In this document: one piece after another, positions 47,598 through 59,043 of the stretch
How positions within the stretch are numbered: the stretch's first letter is position 1
Layout of the letters: every line of letters begins with the position of its first letter
DNA from: Gentiana macrophylla
Taxonomy: Eukaryota > Streptophyta > Magnoliopsida > Gentianales > Gentianaceae
DNA: 64,000 bases
NCBI GenBank assembly: GCA_026214975.1
Contig: JAOBSW010000519.1
Span: 248,001-312,000, forward strand
Direction: 5' to 3'
The notes under the pieces: generated by a model
What the model saw: the letters and a program-made list of their open reading frames with translations, nothing else
Databases searched by the model: none
Told to the model about the DNA's origin: nothing
Program-made: the position numbers and the translations under genes

Positions 47598-48018
47598 ATC
47601 TCCCACTTGACTGTAAAGACGAGAAACCCTGTAAGGACAAGGAACAATTGTCCGTCGGGCACTACATCCAACATCTCCCACTTTCCCGCAAGGACAAGCA
47701 ACAATTGTTTTTAGAGCACACCACATCCTTATTCTATTCCCAACATTCTCCCACTTGCTCTAAAGCAAATGAGACATATCACTCAATTCTATATCCGCCA
47801 AGCGCTTATCAGTGAAATTGAATGTCACGCGACTTGTATATTGATCAGCTAGGTTGTTGGCTCGAGGTGATCTTTAGGACTGAAACGTCGCCTTTCTGCA
47901 CGATCTGTCTGACTAGGTGGTACTTACTTTCAATATGCGTTCGACCTGTTGTGACCGCGAAGACCGTTTTGTATAAGATACCTCTCAACTATTTTCACAC
48001 TGAAATGATATCGGCTTA
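47598..48018 (-). pseudogene. Copia E RNase H 3'-end fragment (inner)
   Basis: The minus strand reads GRTHIESKYHLVRQIVQKGD and VSVLKITSSQQP, the C-terminus of a copia RNase H, matching [17 protein letters not shown] in copia A/B. Several purine tracts precede the LTR. The fragment joins LTR 2 directly at about 48018 with no primer site, gag or RT between, so nearly all of one internal region is deleted. Confidence 0.75.
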
Positions 48019-49804
48019 CTGTTGGAGTTGCCAGAATCTGAATCCGACCCGATAACCCGATTCGAATGAATCGAGTCGAGTTAGAACCCACACAGATTCA
48101 TCTGGATCTTGATTAGATCAAAATCTATTACGGAAGCATGAATTTTACGATCTAATTAACTAATAAATGATTAATTAATACCTTAAAAAGAAAAGGTTAC
48201 GAGATTACCCAATCGAATCGAGATGCCGTGATCTTCGGGATTGTATCTCCAAGCGACGACTGGTGGACGTCGATCCCGTATTCAAACCTCCTCAAATATG
48301 CCTTCAAGAAAAACCTAGTTTTTCTTCTTCCCAATGGCTAAGACAAGAACACAAAATTTCTCTTTTTCCAAAAAAAAACTTGCGTCTCTTTTTTTCCAAA
48401 TTTGGCGTTGGATTTCATATATTTTGTGTTGGGAGAAACTCTCTTTATATATGCTAATAACCAATAGTTTGAGAGTTTATTTTATACACACATATTTATA
48501 TTTTCCTTTAAGGAAAATAAAAACCTTTATCCAAGAGGAAAACAAATTTCATATTTATCCAATAAGAAAACTAATTTCTTATTTATAATTATTTAACACA
48601 TAAAAAAAATATTATCCACTTTAAAATTAATTAGGAGAAAATTTCTTTTCCCAAAATCAAAAAAATATGGCACCATTTTTTATGTCATTTGGATAATAGA
48701 AAATGTATTTTCTATATTACATATTATTTACCGAATAAATAATATCCGCATATTCATTAAATAGACCAACTATTTAATTTATTTTCGAGGTTCAAAAATA
48801 CGAGAATTCACTCACGTGTTAGGATCCAACCTGGGGACCATGGACCTATAACCAGTAGCTACATTAAATTGAATAAAATATTCATCGAACATAATATTTC
48901 CATTCAACTTATTAATTCCGGAACTACGCCACTATAAATCCGAAACTGAACTCTATCGATTATATATATAACTTATTCTCAAAGTGTCGAGTCAATAAGT
49001 GTCCATTGATATAATCATTACATATAGACTAACCCTCCATAGACTATCAGTAATGAAGCAGGAATGTTTCCGTAAATCTTCTTCATTACATCTTATCATT
49101 ATTTACCATTAACCCACTAGTGATCAATTAGTTCATAACCAATATGAACTCTGCGGATCGATCAGTTTCTAGGATCAACAAATAAGGGGATTTTCTTTCT
49201 ACTTCCCGCAGGAAGTAATGTATTCCATATCTGTGAGACACACACTCCTCACTTATTCTAGAATAGTGCCAACATTAAAGTGATTCAGACCGTGCCTCTT
49301 AGCAATCCTTAACGAACACATCAAACCCTATCTTGAAACAAGCAGGAGTCTGCAATCACTTCAGGATTAAGGTTAATCCATATATGATCATCTTATGATT
49401 TAATAATATTTCTCAATCACGGAATTATATGAGAAATTAAAATTTAATCGGTTCAGTCCTATATGACTACATCATATATAAATGCCCACTTAGATAACAA
49501 ATGTCGACGGTCCGGATAAGACGGTCACACCATAAAGTGTTCTGGACACATTAATGGTGGTTTAATTAATAGACCCCATACTTTGATTAAGTTCACCACG
49601 GACTCACAGTTCAAGTGCATCACCATAAACTTAATCCTCACGTGTGACACACACTAAGTTATATGGCTACATATGATTCAACTTGGGGTTTTCAGTAGTG
49701 TATTACTTATAATCACGAAGCAAATAATAAGATGAGAATAAATCTGTCATTTATTAATTATAAAAACAATTACATAAATTGTCTTTCGGACGTTACTTCC
49801 AACA
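48019..49804 (-). repeat. Copia E LTR 2
   Basis: TGTTGGAGTTGC...TTCCAACA, about 1.79 kb, the second copy of the copia E LTR. A minus-strand CATATATAAAGAGAG TATA box lies at about 48437-48451. Both of its flanks are 3'-terminal RNase H/PPT-type sequence, as expected for an LTR in a tandem array. The left end is placed by the TG...CA rule. Confidence 0.75.
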
Positions 49805-50460
49805 ATCTCCCACTTGCCCGTAAGGACAAGTAACAATTGTCTTTCGGGCACTACATCCAACAATCTCCCACTTGCCCATAAAGACAAGCAACAATTGTTT
49901 TTGGAGCACCACATCCTTATATATCTATCCACAACATTCTCCCACTTGCTCTAAAGTAGATGAGACATATCCCAATCCCATACCCGTCATCTATGACATC
50001 TATGACTGATCAGCTAGGTTGTCGGCTCGAGGCGATCTTTTGGACCGAAACGTTGCCGCTTTGCATGGTCTGTCTGATCAGGTGATACTTCCTCTCAATA
50101 TGCTTTTGACCTCTTATGATAGTGAAGTTCCTTTGCATAAGCTACTTATCAAGACCTGGAATTACTTCCAGATCTAACAAAGAACTTTTAGAGCCATACC
50201 GCCTCTTTAGCTACTCTGAAAGCTGCTACGTATTATACTAATAAAGTCAAATTGGCGGTGCAGGATTGCTCCAGACTATAGCTCCATCATAAAGAGTAAA
50301 CACTGAGCCCGAGATCGATTCATTGTCAATCTTAATCTGACTGAAAATCAGAATAAGTGTAGTCAACAATATCTAGGTTTGCACCCGAATAAAGAAGCAT
50401 ATAATTCCGCGTTCTTTAAAGGTACTTGAGGATGCACTATACTACTTTCAACGCTCAAAT
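49805..50460 (-). pseudogene. Copia E RNase H 3'-end fragment (outer)
   Basis: The minus strand reads [16 protein letters not shown] and SVQKIASSRQ (about 50110-50000). Further upstream come LDLEVIPG and remnants of the SGSVFTL...AIVW RNase H region, with many stops. Two purine tracts (complement CTCCCACTTGCCC) lie at about 49807 and 49867, and a third (CTCCCACTTGCTC) lies at about 49939. Confidence 0.75.
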
Positions 50461-51569
50461 CCAAGATTCGACTTTAACTGACTTTTAATGATTTGACTTT
50501 CTCTGTCCAAAAGAGATATATCCGAAGATTAAGAGAATTATTTCGTGAGAGGGTTGGTAGTAAACCTCTCGTTGAATCTAGAAGACGAAAATGTATTATC
50601 ATCTTAAACAATAAGATGGATGGGATAATGCCACAACTTGTTCTCATGAATTCGACCGAATCAAATTCTAAAAATATAGTCCACTTCTCTAATTCAGAGA
50701 AGCTTGGCTCGTCAGTTCTTGACTTCAGATAACACACCCATGTTGTTCACAACTGTTGCAGTGTTACCTTTTATAAACACTAATGTTTACTACTTTACCA
50801 ATATTGATTCTCTGGTCAACAAAAGACTCATCAATATTTTGGTCAAACCCACATATATCAAAACATGTGACTTTTAATGACCTAGAAGTTTGCTTTAATC
50901 CACCAATGGATACGAGCATAGGCAGTCAATCTACCATTGGCTTTAAGCTAAAAACCCTTATGTTCCGAATGAATTCAAGCTCCGTTGTACGGAAAGAAAG
51001 TTTCATGGCATCACACATGGTAATCTTTCTGCTTTCCAGGGAGTCACGCAAGGCTGATTGGTGAGAAAGTTTCAGGGCACCACCCCTGTTAAACTGTCTA
51101 CTTCTCAGGGAATTACCCCTAGACCACTTGGCTTTTCTTTGAAAGATAAACTTTCTCATTCATTCGACTATTTTTCACGTAGATCCAACTTCTCCCACTG
51201 GGCCTGAGACACTCAGGTGGTTCTACAATAGCATGAACAGACATAGAGTACCAAAACTCTATTTACTGGTATATGGCTTTAAACAAACCTTTATTATCGT
51301 AATCCTATCTGATTCTTACAAAAGACCATAGGGTATTAATCACCCCAACAGATCAGAAAAGTCAGATAATCACAACGGGTCAATGGTTAAACCATACTCC
51401 CATTGAATTTGGGTGGATTGATAATCTGATCTTGTTCAGAAACATCTATCAACGTAACCCCCAACAACCAATGTTTGATGTGGTCTGATTAAATCAGATA
51501 GTAACTCCTTGAGTAACTTTACTTCAAGGTCCAAGGTTGTTATTTAAACATTATTTCAGAAAGGTTGTG
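50461..51569. other. Degenerate stretch, possibly older copia E interior
   Basis: I find no reliable domain. Opposite-strand frames at 50474-50737 and 50493-50732 overlap, and neither resembles a known protein. A near-duplicated GAAAGTTTCA(T/G)GGCA(T/C)CAC word occurs at about 50997 and 51067. It probably belongs to the decayed copia E internal region. Confidence 0.35.
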
Positions 51570-52050
51570 TGATGTGATACCCATTGAAGAAAAACTTTTC
51601 TAAATTTAGTTAAGGTCTTTTATTTTTTTTAGTTATGATTTATTTTATTTTAGCCTTTTATTATCCCAAATTGGTAAGATGGTCTTTTATTTTTGCTATT
51701 ATTTTTATTTAGTGTATTTTGTCCCACATTGCTAAATTAGCAATTGGTTTCGAAGTCTCTAGCATATATAAAGGCATTTAGAGTGATTGTAATGAGAAGA
51801 CAAAATTTGAGATATATATTTATTTGAAACTTTTAAGCTTTGGTGAGTTTTCTCACGTTAGTGTTTGGTGGCTTCCAAACCGGTGTTTGGTAGATTCTAG
51901 ACGGGACTTATCAAGGTTGTGGCGAGAACTCATGGTGTCTATTATACCAAGGTTTTTAGCTATGGGTTAGCTAAGGGTCGCGGTGTTCACTTTATTGGTG
52001 CCTTCAGTCAAGTCCTTGGGAATTTTCATATTCGTTCACGGATCACATCA
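51570..52050 (+). repeat. TR-GAG 5' LTR (LTR a)
   Basis: TGATGTGATACCC...GATCACATCA, 481 bp, with a TATA box GCATATATAAAGGC at about 51762-51775. The ends are near-inverted (TGATGTGAT and ATCACATCA). It matches LTR b, the inverted LTR c, and the tail fragment 54926-55005. Confidence 0.88.
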
Positions 52051-52634
52051 GTTGGTATCAGAACACTGACGGTATCCAAATATCCATTTTTTTTCCTATT
52101 CCTAATTTCCTCATTTTTTTTCCTATTCCTAATTTCCTCATTTTTTTTCTGTTCATTATATAAAAAATATCAAGAGTAAAAAAAAATTCCTTCATTCTTG
52201 CTTTCTTGTCCTTATTATTCCAAAAAAAAAAAATTTCAAATTCTTTTTTTTCCAGCGTCCATTGTCGTTCTTGCATATTAATTATTATAAAAAAAAAAAA
52301 AAAAAAATTCCGTTCTTCCGTTCTTATTCCAAAAAAAAAAAAAAAAAAACACCTGCTTGTTTTTTATTTATTTATTATTTTATTCTTTCTGCTTGCGTAT
52401 TCCTTATCAAAAAACCCTACGGCCTACCATAGTCAGGTTAGGATTAAAGGTACCATTTTTTTTCCCAATCAGATCTCTCTGCAATTTCATTTGTCCGTGA
52501 CTTTTGACCCCAAGTTGCCCTATTTGCCTTGTTTTGATTGGAGGAGGAAAAAAAAAATATTTGCCGAATATTTTTGTTTAAACCTTCTGTATGCTTGTCG
52601 TGTGCTACTTATTGGTGTATTTCGATATTGAGTA

Positions 52635-53590
52635 ATGTCAAATGAGAGTACTATGAATATCTATTTTCGGAATTTTGATGATATGATGAATCGGAATTCG
52701 GAAAAAATAGAACGATGTTTTGATGATATGATGGATAAGATGAAGAATATGTTAAAAGGAGTAACTGAGCAATCTAACCGTGGTGGTAGAGATAACTGCA
52801 GTGGTAGACGTAATCGTGGTGGTAAAAGTACCCGTGGTGGTACAGATGTCATTAAGAAAACTTCTACGGGGCTATTTTCTGTTTTTTGCGGTCATTGTAA
52901 AGAGAGTAGCCATTATTATTATGATTGCCCGGATTTCTTGAAAGAACTACGTAAAATCGTCGAGGAAGCTCGTTTGAAATGTGCATCAACAAGGGAAGAA
53001 GACTCGGTTGAAGCGAAAAACGATGAAGATAAGAGTGTGGTGGAGATGAATATGGAGAATGAGCCGAGAGTAGCGGAGATTGGTGATGCACATACACCTA
53101 CATTTGTGGCTGTGAACGTGGAGGAGGAGATAGGAGAATCTGATTCTCTCTCATTAGTCCTTTGTTCGAGTTATATTTCGTCTTCTTTGCAGGTACATGA
53201 AGATCAACTGCTTGAGGAGCAAACTGGGCTATCTGATATACCCAATCCAGCCAATATATTGCCTATGGATGTTCTTGTCCCAGTTGACATTGATGGAAAA
53301 CCGAACCACACTTCATTGATCCTTTTGCGGTGTATTGTGCTGTTATTCCGGATTCTAACCCCTATGCTTATGTTGCTGCTCCAGAGACCACTATTTGAAT
53401 TGAGCACTTGCAAGATTACTACTTATTGGTTTCCTTGGCAATTTATGCATCAACAACTCGAAGTTCTATTGATTTGAAGTGGTATGTCCGCCTTGTATTT
53501 GATCCGGGCATATCATTGGTGTTCGTTGTTGGTTCGGCCTATTTTTTCCTTGTTGCTGTGTTTTACGACATTCTTTTGATACGAGGCTGA
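52635..53590 (+). CDS. Gag-like protein with one CCHC zinc knuckle, frameshifted C-terminus
   Basis: The frame opens at ATG 52635 (MSNESTMNIYFRNFDD), with an N-terminal amphipathic segment, an RGG/Gly-Arg-rich stretch (residues ~50-70), and the knuckle CGHCKESSHYYYDC (CX2CX4HX4C, residues ~85-98) where the aromatic run YYY is unusual. An acidic middle (KNDEDKS...EEEIGESDS) follows. The 280-codon frame ends at 53477. Near 53315 the sensible sequence moves to another frame (DPFAVYCAVIPDSNPYAYV, then LKWYVRLVFDPGISLVFVV), ending at 53588-53590. The original protein was therefore probably about 318 residues with a hydrophobic C-terminus. Nucleic-acid binding is inferred from the knuckle and RGG repeats. 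No capsid family is recognised. Confidence 0.65.
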
Positions 53591-53613
53591 ATCCTTTCTG
53601 AGCCGGGAGGGAA

Positions 53614-54132
53614 TGATGTGATTCCCATTGAAGAAAAACTTTACTAATTTTAGTTATAGTCTTCTATTTATTTTTAGTTATGATTTATTTTATTTTAGCC
53701 TTTTATTATCCCACATTGGTTAGATGGTTTTTTTATTTTTTCTATTATTTTTATTTAGTGTATTTTGTCCCACATTGCTAAATTAGCTATTGATTTTGGA
53801 GTCTGTAGCCTATATAAAGGCATTTAGAGTGATTGTAATGAGAAGACAAATTTTGAGATATATATTTATTTGAAGGTTTTAAGCTTTGATGAGTTTTCAC
53901 GTTAGTGTTTGGTGGAATCAAACCGGTGGTTGGTGAATTCAAACGAGACTTATCTCGGTTGTGGCGAACCTTGTGAGTGTCCATTATACCAAGGTTTTAG
54001 AGTGCGAGTAAGCTAAGGGTTGCGGTGCTCGCTTTATTGGTGCCTTGGTCAAGTCCTCGGATTTTTTTTTCTAATAAAAATGAAGAAATGACGCATTTTC
54101 GAGATCTGATTACGCTGCATCAGATCATATCA
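53614..54132 (+). repeat. TR-GAG 3' LTR (LTR b)
   Basis: TGATGTGATTCCC...CATATCA, 519 bp, similar to LTR a over the first ~450 bp with a diverged, longer 3' end. A TATATAAAGGC box lies at about 53811. Confidence 0.85.
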
Positions 54133-54629
54133 GTTGCTTTGATACCAACTAATATGATTCATGGCCGAATCAAATCTGAAAATTCCCGAGGACTTGACTG
54201 AAGGCACCAATAAAGCGAGCACCGCGACCCTTAGCTAATCCGTAGCAAAAAACCATGGTATAATGGACACCCACAAGGTTTGCTCACAACCTTGATAAGT
54301 CTCATTTGGAATCCACCAAACACCGGTTTGGAATCCACCAAACACTAACGTGAGAAAACTCACCAAAGCTTAAAATAAATATATATATCAAAATTTGTCT
54401 TCTCATTACAATCACTCTAAATGCCTTTATATAGGCTACAGACTCCAAAACCAATTGCTAATTTAGCAATGTGGGACAAAATACACTAAATAAAAATAAT
54501 AGCAAAAATAAAAGACCATCTAACCAATGTGGGATAATAAAAGGCTAAAATAATATAATTCATAACTAAAAATAAATAAAAGACTATGACTAAATATAGT
54601 AAAGTTTTTCTTCAATGGGAATCACATCA
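54133..54629 (-). repeat. Inverted TR-GAG LTR copy (LTR c) with primer site
   Basis: Reverse complement of the same LTR, right end ATCACATCA at 54629. At its left, the complement of the primer site (TTTGATACCAA, about 54138-54148) lies between LTR b and LTR c. LTR c therefore reads as the 5' end of a minus-oriented copy reduced to LTR plus primer site. With LTR b it forms a ~500-bp-arm palindrome with a loop of under 20 bp. Confidence 0.85.
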
Positions 54630-54633
54630 TTCA

Positions 54634-54925
54634 GCGCTTGTTCTTTAACATTGTATCAGAGCCAGTGGTCACAGGATCGAACCCTGGTTGGAACATTATT
54701 TAAAAAAAATTATGCAAGTGTTGGGACAGATTGCACACACTTGAGGGGGTGTTGTAGAGATTGCCCACACTCTTGAATTTTTTTTTGCAAGTGTTTGACA
54801 GATTGCCAACACTTGAGGGGGGTGTTAGGACATATTGCCCACATTCTTAATGTATAAGGAAATATAGTAGCACCTTTACTACCACCAATTGGTTTTAGTA
54901 CAACGGTAAGCGCTTGATCCTAATA
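54634..54925 (+). mobile_element. TRIM-like fragment trapped between TR-GAG pieces
   Basis: It begins with an LTR tail (CGCTTGTTCTTTAACA), then a primer-like TGTATCAGAGCC at about 54653, a short interior with GGATCGAACCCTGG, a purine tract ACTTGAGGGGGG, and an LTR start TGTTAGGACATATTGCCCACA at about 54830. This runs to AACGGTAAGCGCTTGATCC, the same LTR tail word as at 54634. A ~75-bp unit in it is duplicated (about 54714 and 54786). It is truncated at both ends. Confidence 0.55.
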
Positions 54926-55005
54926 GGTCGCGGTGCTCGGTTTATTGGTGCCTTCAGTCAAGTCCTCGGGAATTTTCAGATCTGATTCGTTCACGGATCA
55001 CATCA
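54926..55005 (+). repeat. TR-GAG LTR tail fragment
   Basis: GGTCGCGGTGCTCGG... to ...GATCACATCA matches the last 80 bp of LTR a (about 51972-52050), plus orientation. It is isolated and directly follows the TRIM-like fragment. Confidence 0.8.
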
Positions 55006-55030
55006 TTGTGACTGTACAACCGTCACTTTC

Positions 55031-56728
55031 TGTTGGAAATAAAATTTATGTTTTGATGATAATTCATCATATTTACTCAGAATATTATCTTAACCTCATT
55101 GATGAAGTGCTGAAGCTAGCCGTTATAGTGAAAAGCTAAAAGATGTCTAGATCTAAATGTATAGGTCTTACTAGAGTCTGATATTTGTATAGGTTACATC
55201 AGACAAACACTGTAATAATTAGTGTGTCGTGAAACTGAAAACTGGTAAGTCATTTAGAAAACTGGAAATTGTCAAGATAAACAAACTGACTCAGACTACA
55301 CCATTATGAAACTGAAGAAGGTAAGTTCGCTGAGGGTCACAAACTCGGTTGGCTTATCTAGAAGACAGAAGAACTGAGGGTTCAAACTCAGTTATGAAGA
55401 TCACAAGTCGAGACTATAAAGTTAGACTTCATGCAAGTTTGTGGTGACCTGAACTGACTTTATGGATCTTGTATGAAGACCTAAGAATCATAAGGACAAT
55501 GAATTCTTAGAAGATATTTGTTTATGGTGTACTTTGATTAAGTCAATTATAATCAAATGAAAACTGGAGTACTGATATTTGAAGAAGTGTAAAATCTCAG
55601 TTAATGCTCCAAGTCGATCAAGAAATCGACAATCGATAAACATGATATAAAATCGATCAAGAAACTCAGTTTTATAAGTCAGTCAACCAACAAACTGATA
55701 GTACAGTCGAACGTTATAAAGGAAGCAATTTTATTGGATGAAATACTGACACATCAGAACGGTCACAAAATATAGCCGTTACAAGATAGACGTTGATACA
55801 ATTTGAATTCAAATAAGATGAATGTTGGACCTCACACTATAAATAGAGGACTTTGCACCAAGGAAAAACAACAGAATCATTAAGATCAACAAGCATTTTG
55901 TGCACTAGTCTTAGTTATTCGAATTGCTATCATCTCTGCGCTATAACAAGATCATATCAAGGATTTCTTCAAGTGTTCAAGCTACATAGAATTTATCCAG
56001 ATTCAGACACTTTGAAGAACAAGAAACAAGAATCAATTCATTGATTCTCAGCCCAACTTTGATTCTAGATCAAAGGTTTAGACTATGAAGCAAACCGGGA
56101 AGGTTTTGTTAAGGACAGTTGTTACAGTAGTCGGGTAGACTGTGTTTGTGGTGGAAGCTGGTGAAGAGGCATACGTAACCCTTCAAGGACCAGTGTTCAA
56201 GCAATTGAAGAGCAACAATTCTACATGTTCTACAACTATTTAGATAGTGAAGCTAGGATTAGCCAAGGACTATTGTTTAGGACTTTTTGTAACAGCTCAT
56301 CTCAAGAAGTTCTAGTGGAATTTTCCTCCTACACCACAGGGGAAGAGAGGACTGACAGGATTACACCACCTAGAACCTCTATAATATTTGCCTCATTTAC
56401 TTTACGCATTATTATTTACTTGGCATTTATCTACAGCATTCTGAGAATTGATTGTTATGCACCTCACAGCTAACAGACTGACATTCACCAGAATTCAGTT
56501 TAGCACACTCAACTTTCATATAGAATAACAAGATCAAGAAAAAGGCTAGAATTTAATCCGCTGCCGGTTGACTCAGTTTTGCTTAAGGCAGTTTGACTTA
56601 AACTCAGCTCATTCAGCTTAACTCCACACAAGTTTTAACTGAACCTTAATCGGTTTAAAATCCAGTTTTTGGTTACAAATTTATTCAACCCCCCTCTAAA
56701 CTTGTGTTAGCCTTTCAAGGGACCAACA
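55031..56728 (+). repeat. Copia D 5' LTR
   Basis: TGTTGGAAAT...GGGACCAACA, 1698 bp, preceded by CTTTC (candidate target duplication; the other copy is outside the window). TATA box CACTATAAATAGAGG at about 55837-55851. The 3' LTR is not in the window. Confidence 0.88.
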
Positions 56729-56730
56729 AT

Positions 56731-56744
56731 TGGTATCAGAGCAG
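56731..56744 (+). other. Primer binding site, tRNA-Met type (copia D)
   Basis: TGGTATCAGAGCAG, two bases after the LTR end. It is an exact match to the classical TGGTATCAGAGC copia site. Confidence 0.93.
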
Positions 56745-56858
56745 TGTTTCTTTGACATGTCATTGTTAAAATCTCATTTGCTCTAAATCATCACTAGTTG
56801 TTCTTTTTAGAAAGCTCAGTTTCTAAGTTTTCACATAATCAGTTCTCACTCTCACACT

Positions 56859-58715
56859 ATGGATAACAATCAGTATGCCAGACAAATGCTGATGTGCAAC
56901 ATGGACATATTTGATGAATATAGACGTCGTTTGCAGGCTTTTCTAGCGGCTTCTCATAATGAGATGATTGATGTACTCACTGATGGACCCATCCAGATTA
57001 CTCACATGCAAACTGTTGATGGAAATCAAGTTAGAGTTCCCACGCCAAAAGCTGAATGGACCAGTGATGATCGGTAGAGAAACAACCTGAACAATGTCGC
57101 CATGGATATTATACTCAGAACTCTTGATAGCAACATGTACCTGAAAGTCAAGGATTGTACAACTGCAAAAGAGATGTGGGAAAAACTTCAGTTAGTTTGC
57201 AAAGGAACTGGTTCGATTAAAGAGAATAAGATCTCTGTAGCAAAACAGAAGTTTGAGAATTTCAAGATGAAGTCAGGCGAAAATATTGATCAGATGGAAA
57301 CAAGATTCAGCGCAATCATGGATGAATTGGCTTTACTCAAAATTGATTATACCAAGAAAGAAATCAACAATAGAATCTTGAAGGCCTTACCAATGTGCTG
57401 GAAGATGAAGGTTACAGCAATGGAATAATCAAGAAAACTTGACATAGAAGATTCCTTCAAAATCTTCTCAGATCTCAAAGCTTACGAATTCAGTGATGAT
57501 TTCACCATGAAAACGGCCTTAATCAAAGACATGGAGGAACCTAAAACTACATTTCTTGCAAAGATCAAGATCAAATGATAACCAAGAAACCTCATCTAGC
57601 AATCTTCAACAATTGGATGAGATGGAAGAACATATGGCACTAATGATGAACAGAATTCGAAGGATGAAGAGTGGACACCCAGTCACTCAGAAGTTCATCA
57701 AGAGTACTCCTGAAAAGAAGAAAGACGATGAATATCTTTGCTTCAACTTTAAGAAGCCTGGACATTACAAAGCTGAATGTCCAGAACTGACCAAGAAGAC
57801 TCAGCAACAAAGAACTGGCAGAAGAGCACTCTTAGCCGGAGATGAGTCAGACTATGAAGCTGGTACTGAAAGATTATCAGACGACACAGCTTTAATGGCT
57901 CACATGGAAAGTCCAAATGAGGTATGTGAATCCAATTCTAAATACTCTTCTGCTCAGATTTCCATGCAAAATGCATGTTCTTCGACTGCTGACTCCAATC
58001 CAAAAAATCCAGAATTAGAAGAAACACTTGACGAATTGATGAATCAGCTAGTTATTCAAGCTGGTTATGAATCAATTAATGCTGAGAATGAGATTCTAAT
58101 TCTTGAAGTTGAAAGATTGAAGTCTGAAATAAATATGATGAAAGTGGCTAAAACTGATAAAGAAATGAATCACTATCACCATTGCATCAGCAAAGAATCG
58201 AATCATTTGCTCAATCATGTTCAGCTACTAGATTCAAATCAGGAAAGCCATATGGAGACAAAACGGGCTTAATATTTGATACACAACAATCTTCTAAGGA
58301 TAGAACTAGCAAAGCTGCTGAACCTAGTACCAAAACTGGTATTAAGTTTGTAGCTGAGCAACTTCCACAAACTGAGAAAATTGCTGAACCAGTAAAGTCA
58401 GTATCACATAGGATAAATCAGTTTTCTAAGAAGACAACTATATCTACCAACAAAGGTAAACCAAATGGTAGATCAGCCGTATCTCAAGGAAATCGAAATG
58501 GTAAATCAACTGCCAGATCCACAAAAACTGTTCAAGTCAAGAACCAGAAACATTTCAATCAGGGTAAATCTAAGAATGTCAACCATTCAAAGATTCACAC
58601 ATCTAGGGGGAAAGGAAGATTATATCCCACTGATGATGATTGGAATTTTACTGCATCTACTAATAAAACTGATAAGAACAATCATTCCAGACAGAAAACT
58701 TATCACAAGTTTTAG
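56859..58715 (+). pseudogene. Copia D gag
   Basis: Starts at ATG 56859 (MDNNQYARQMLMCN). The frame reads capsid motifs with stops at about 57075 and 57426: NVAMDIILRTLD, TAKEMWEKLQLVCKGT, NKISVAKQKFENFKM and RILKALPMCWKMKVTAME. From about 57600 the zinc knuckle appears as CFNFKKPGHYKAEC, with Phe where the second Cys of CX2C belongs, so the finger is broken. A frameshift near 58230 continues into a Ser/Thr/Lys-rich tail to 58715. The gag is over 600 codons, long for copia but usual for Sireviruses. Confidence 0.88.
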
Positions 58716-59043
58716 TCCAAAACTCAGCAGAGGGCTAATCTCAGTTCTCAGCAAAAGTCCTAAGACCAAGGTCACCTGCACCTCGAAGATGAAGGAATGA
58801 TGGTTATGATTCAACTTTTAATAATACAAAACATTTTGGAAATCGAGTGAACGAGAAGACACGAGAAATCATATACATAAGATGTAATCCAGAAAAAGAT
58901 ATTATGGAAGTGTGGCCTATATATATGAAAACAAGTGCAACAATTTCAGAGAAGACCCTATGGAAATATACCCAGAGTTGTACTAACAACCGACCAACTA
59001 TGGACCCAAACAGAGTTGGGTACCTAAAACATTTTAATTTGTT
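58716..59043 (+). other. Gag-protease spacer of copia D
   Basis: About 330 bases with short discontinuous frames in the element sense. It probably encoded the linker between nucleocapsid and protease. Confidence 0.5.

Larger units (their letters stand above)
51570..54132 (+). mobile_element. Gag-only short LTR element (TR-GAG type)
   Basis: A 2.56-kb element: LTR a (51570-52050), tRNA-Met-like primer site TGGTATCAGAACA at 52053, an AT-rich leader, one gag-like ORF region (52635-53590), purine tract GAGCCGGGAGGGAA at 53600-53613, then LTR b (53614-54132). Protease, integrase and RT are absent and the internal region is only 1.56 kb, so it would need enzymes from another copia. It fits the described class of terminal-repeat retrotransposons carrying only a GAG domain. 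No exact target duplication was seen; the right end is rearranged. Confidence 0.82.

Noticed and set aside
46051..49804. Repeated GCGACGACTGGTGGACGTCG blocks as a CRISPR-like or regulatory array
   Set aside because: There are only two copies, each at the same place within two homologous LTRs; plant nuclear DNA.
50493..50737. Overlapping 79- and 87-codon frames on opposite strands as a gene pair
   Set aside because: They are antisense shadows of each other in decayed copia E sequence, with no domain in either.
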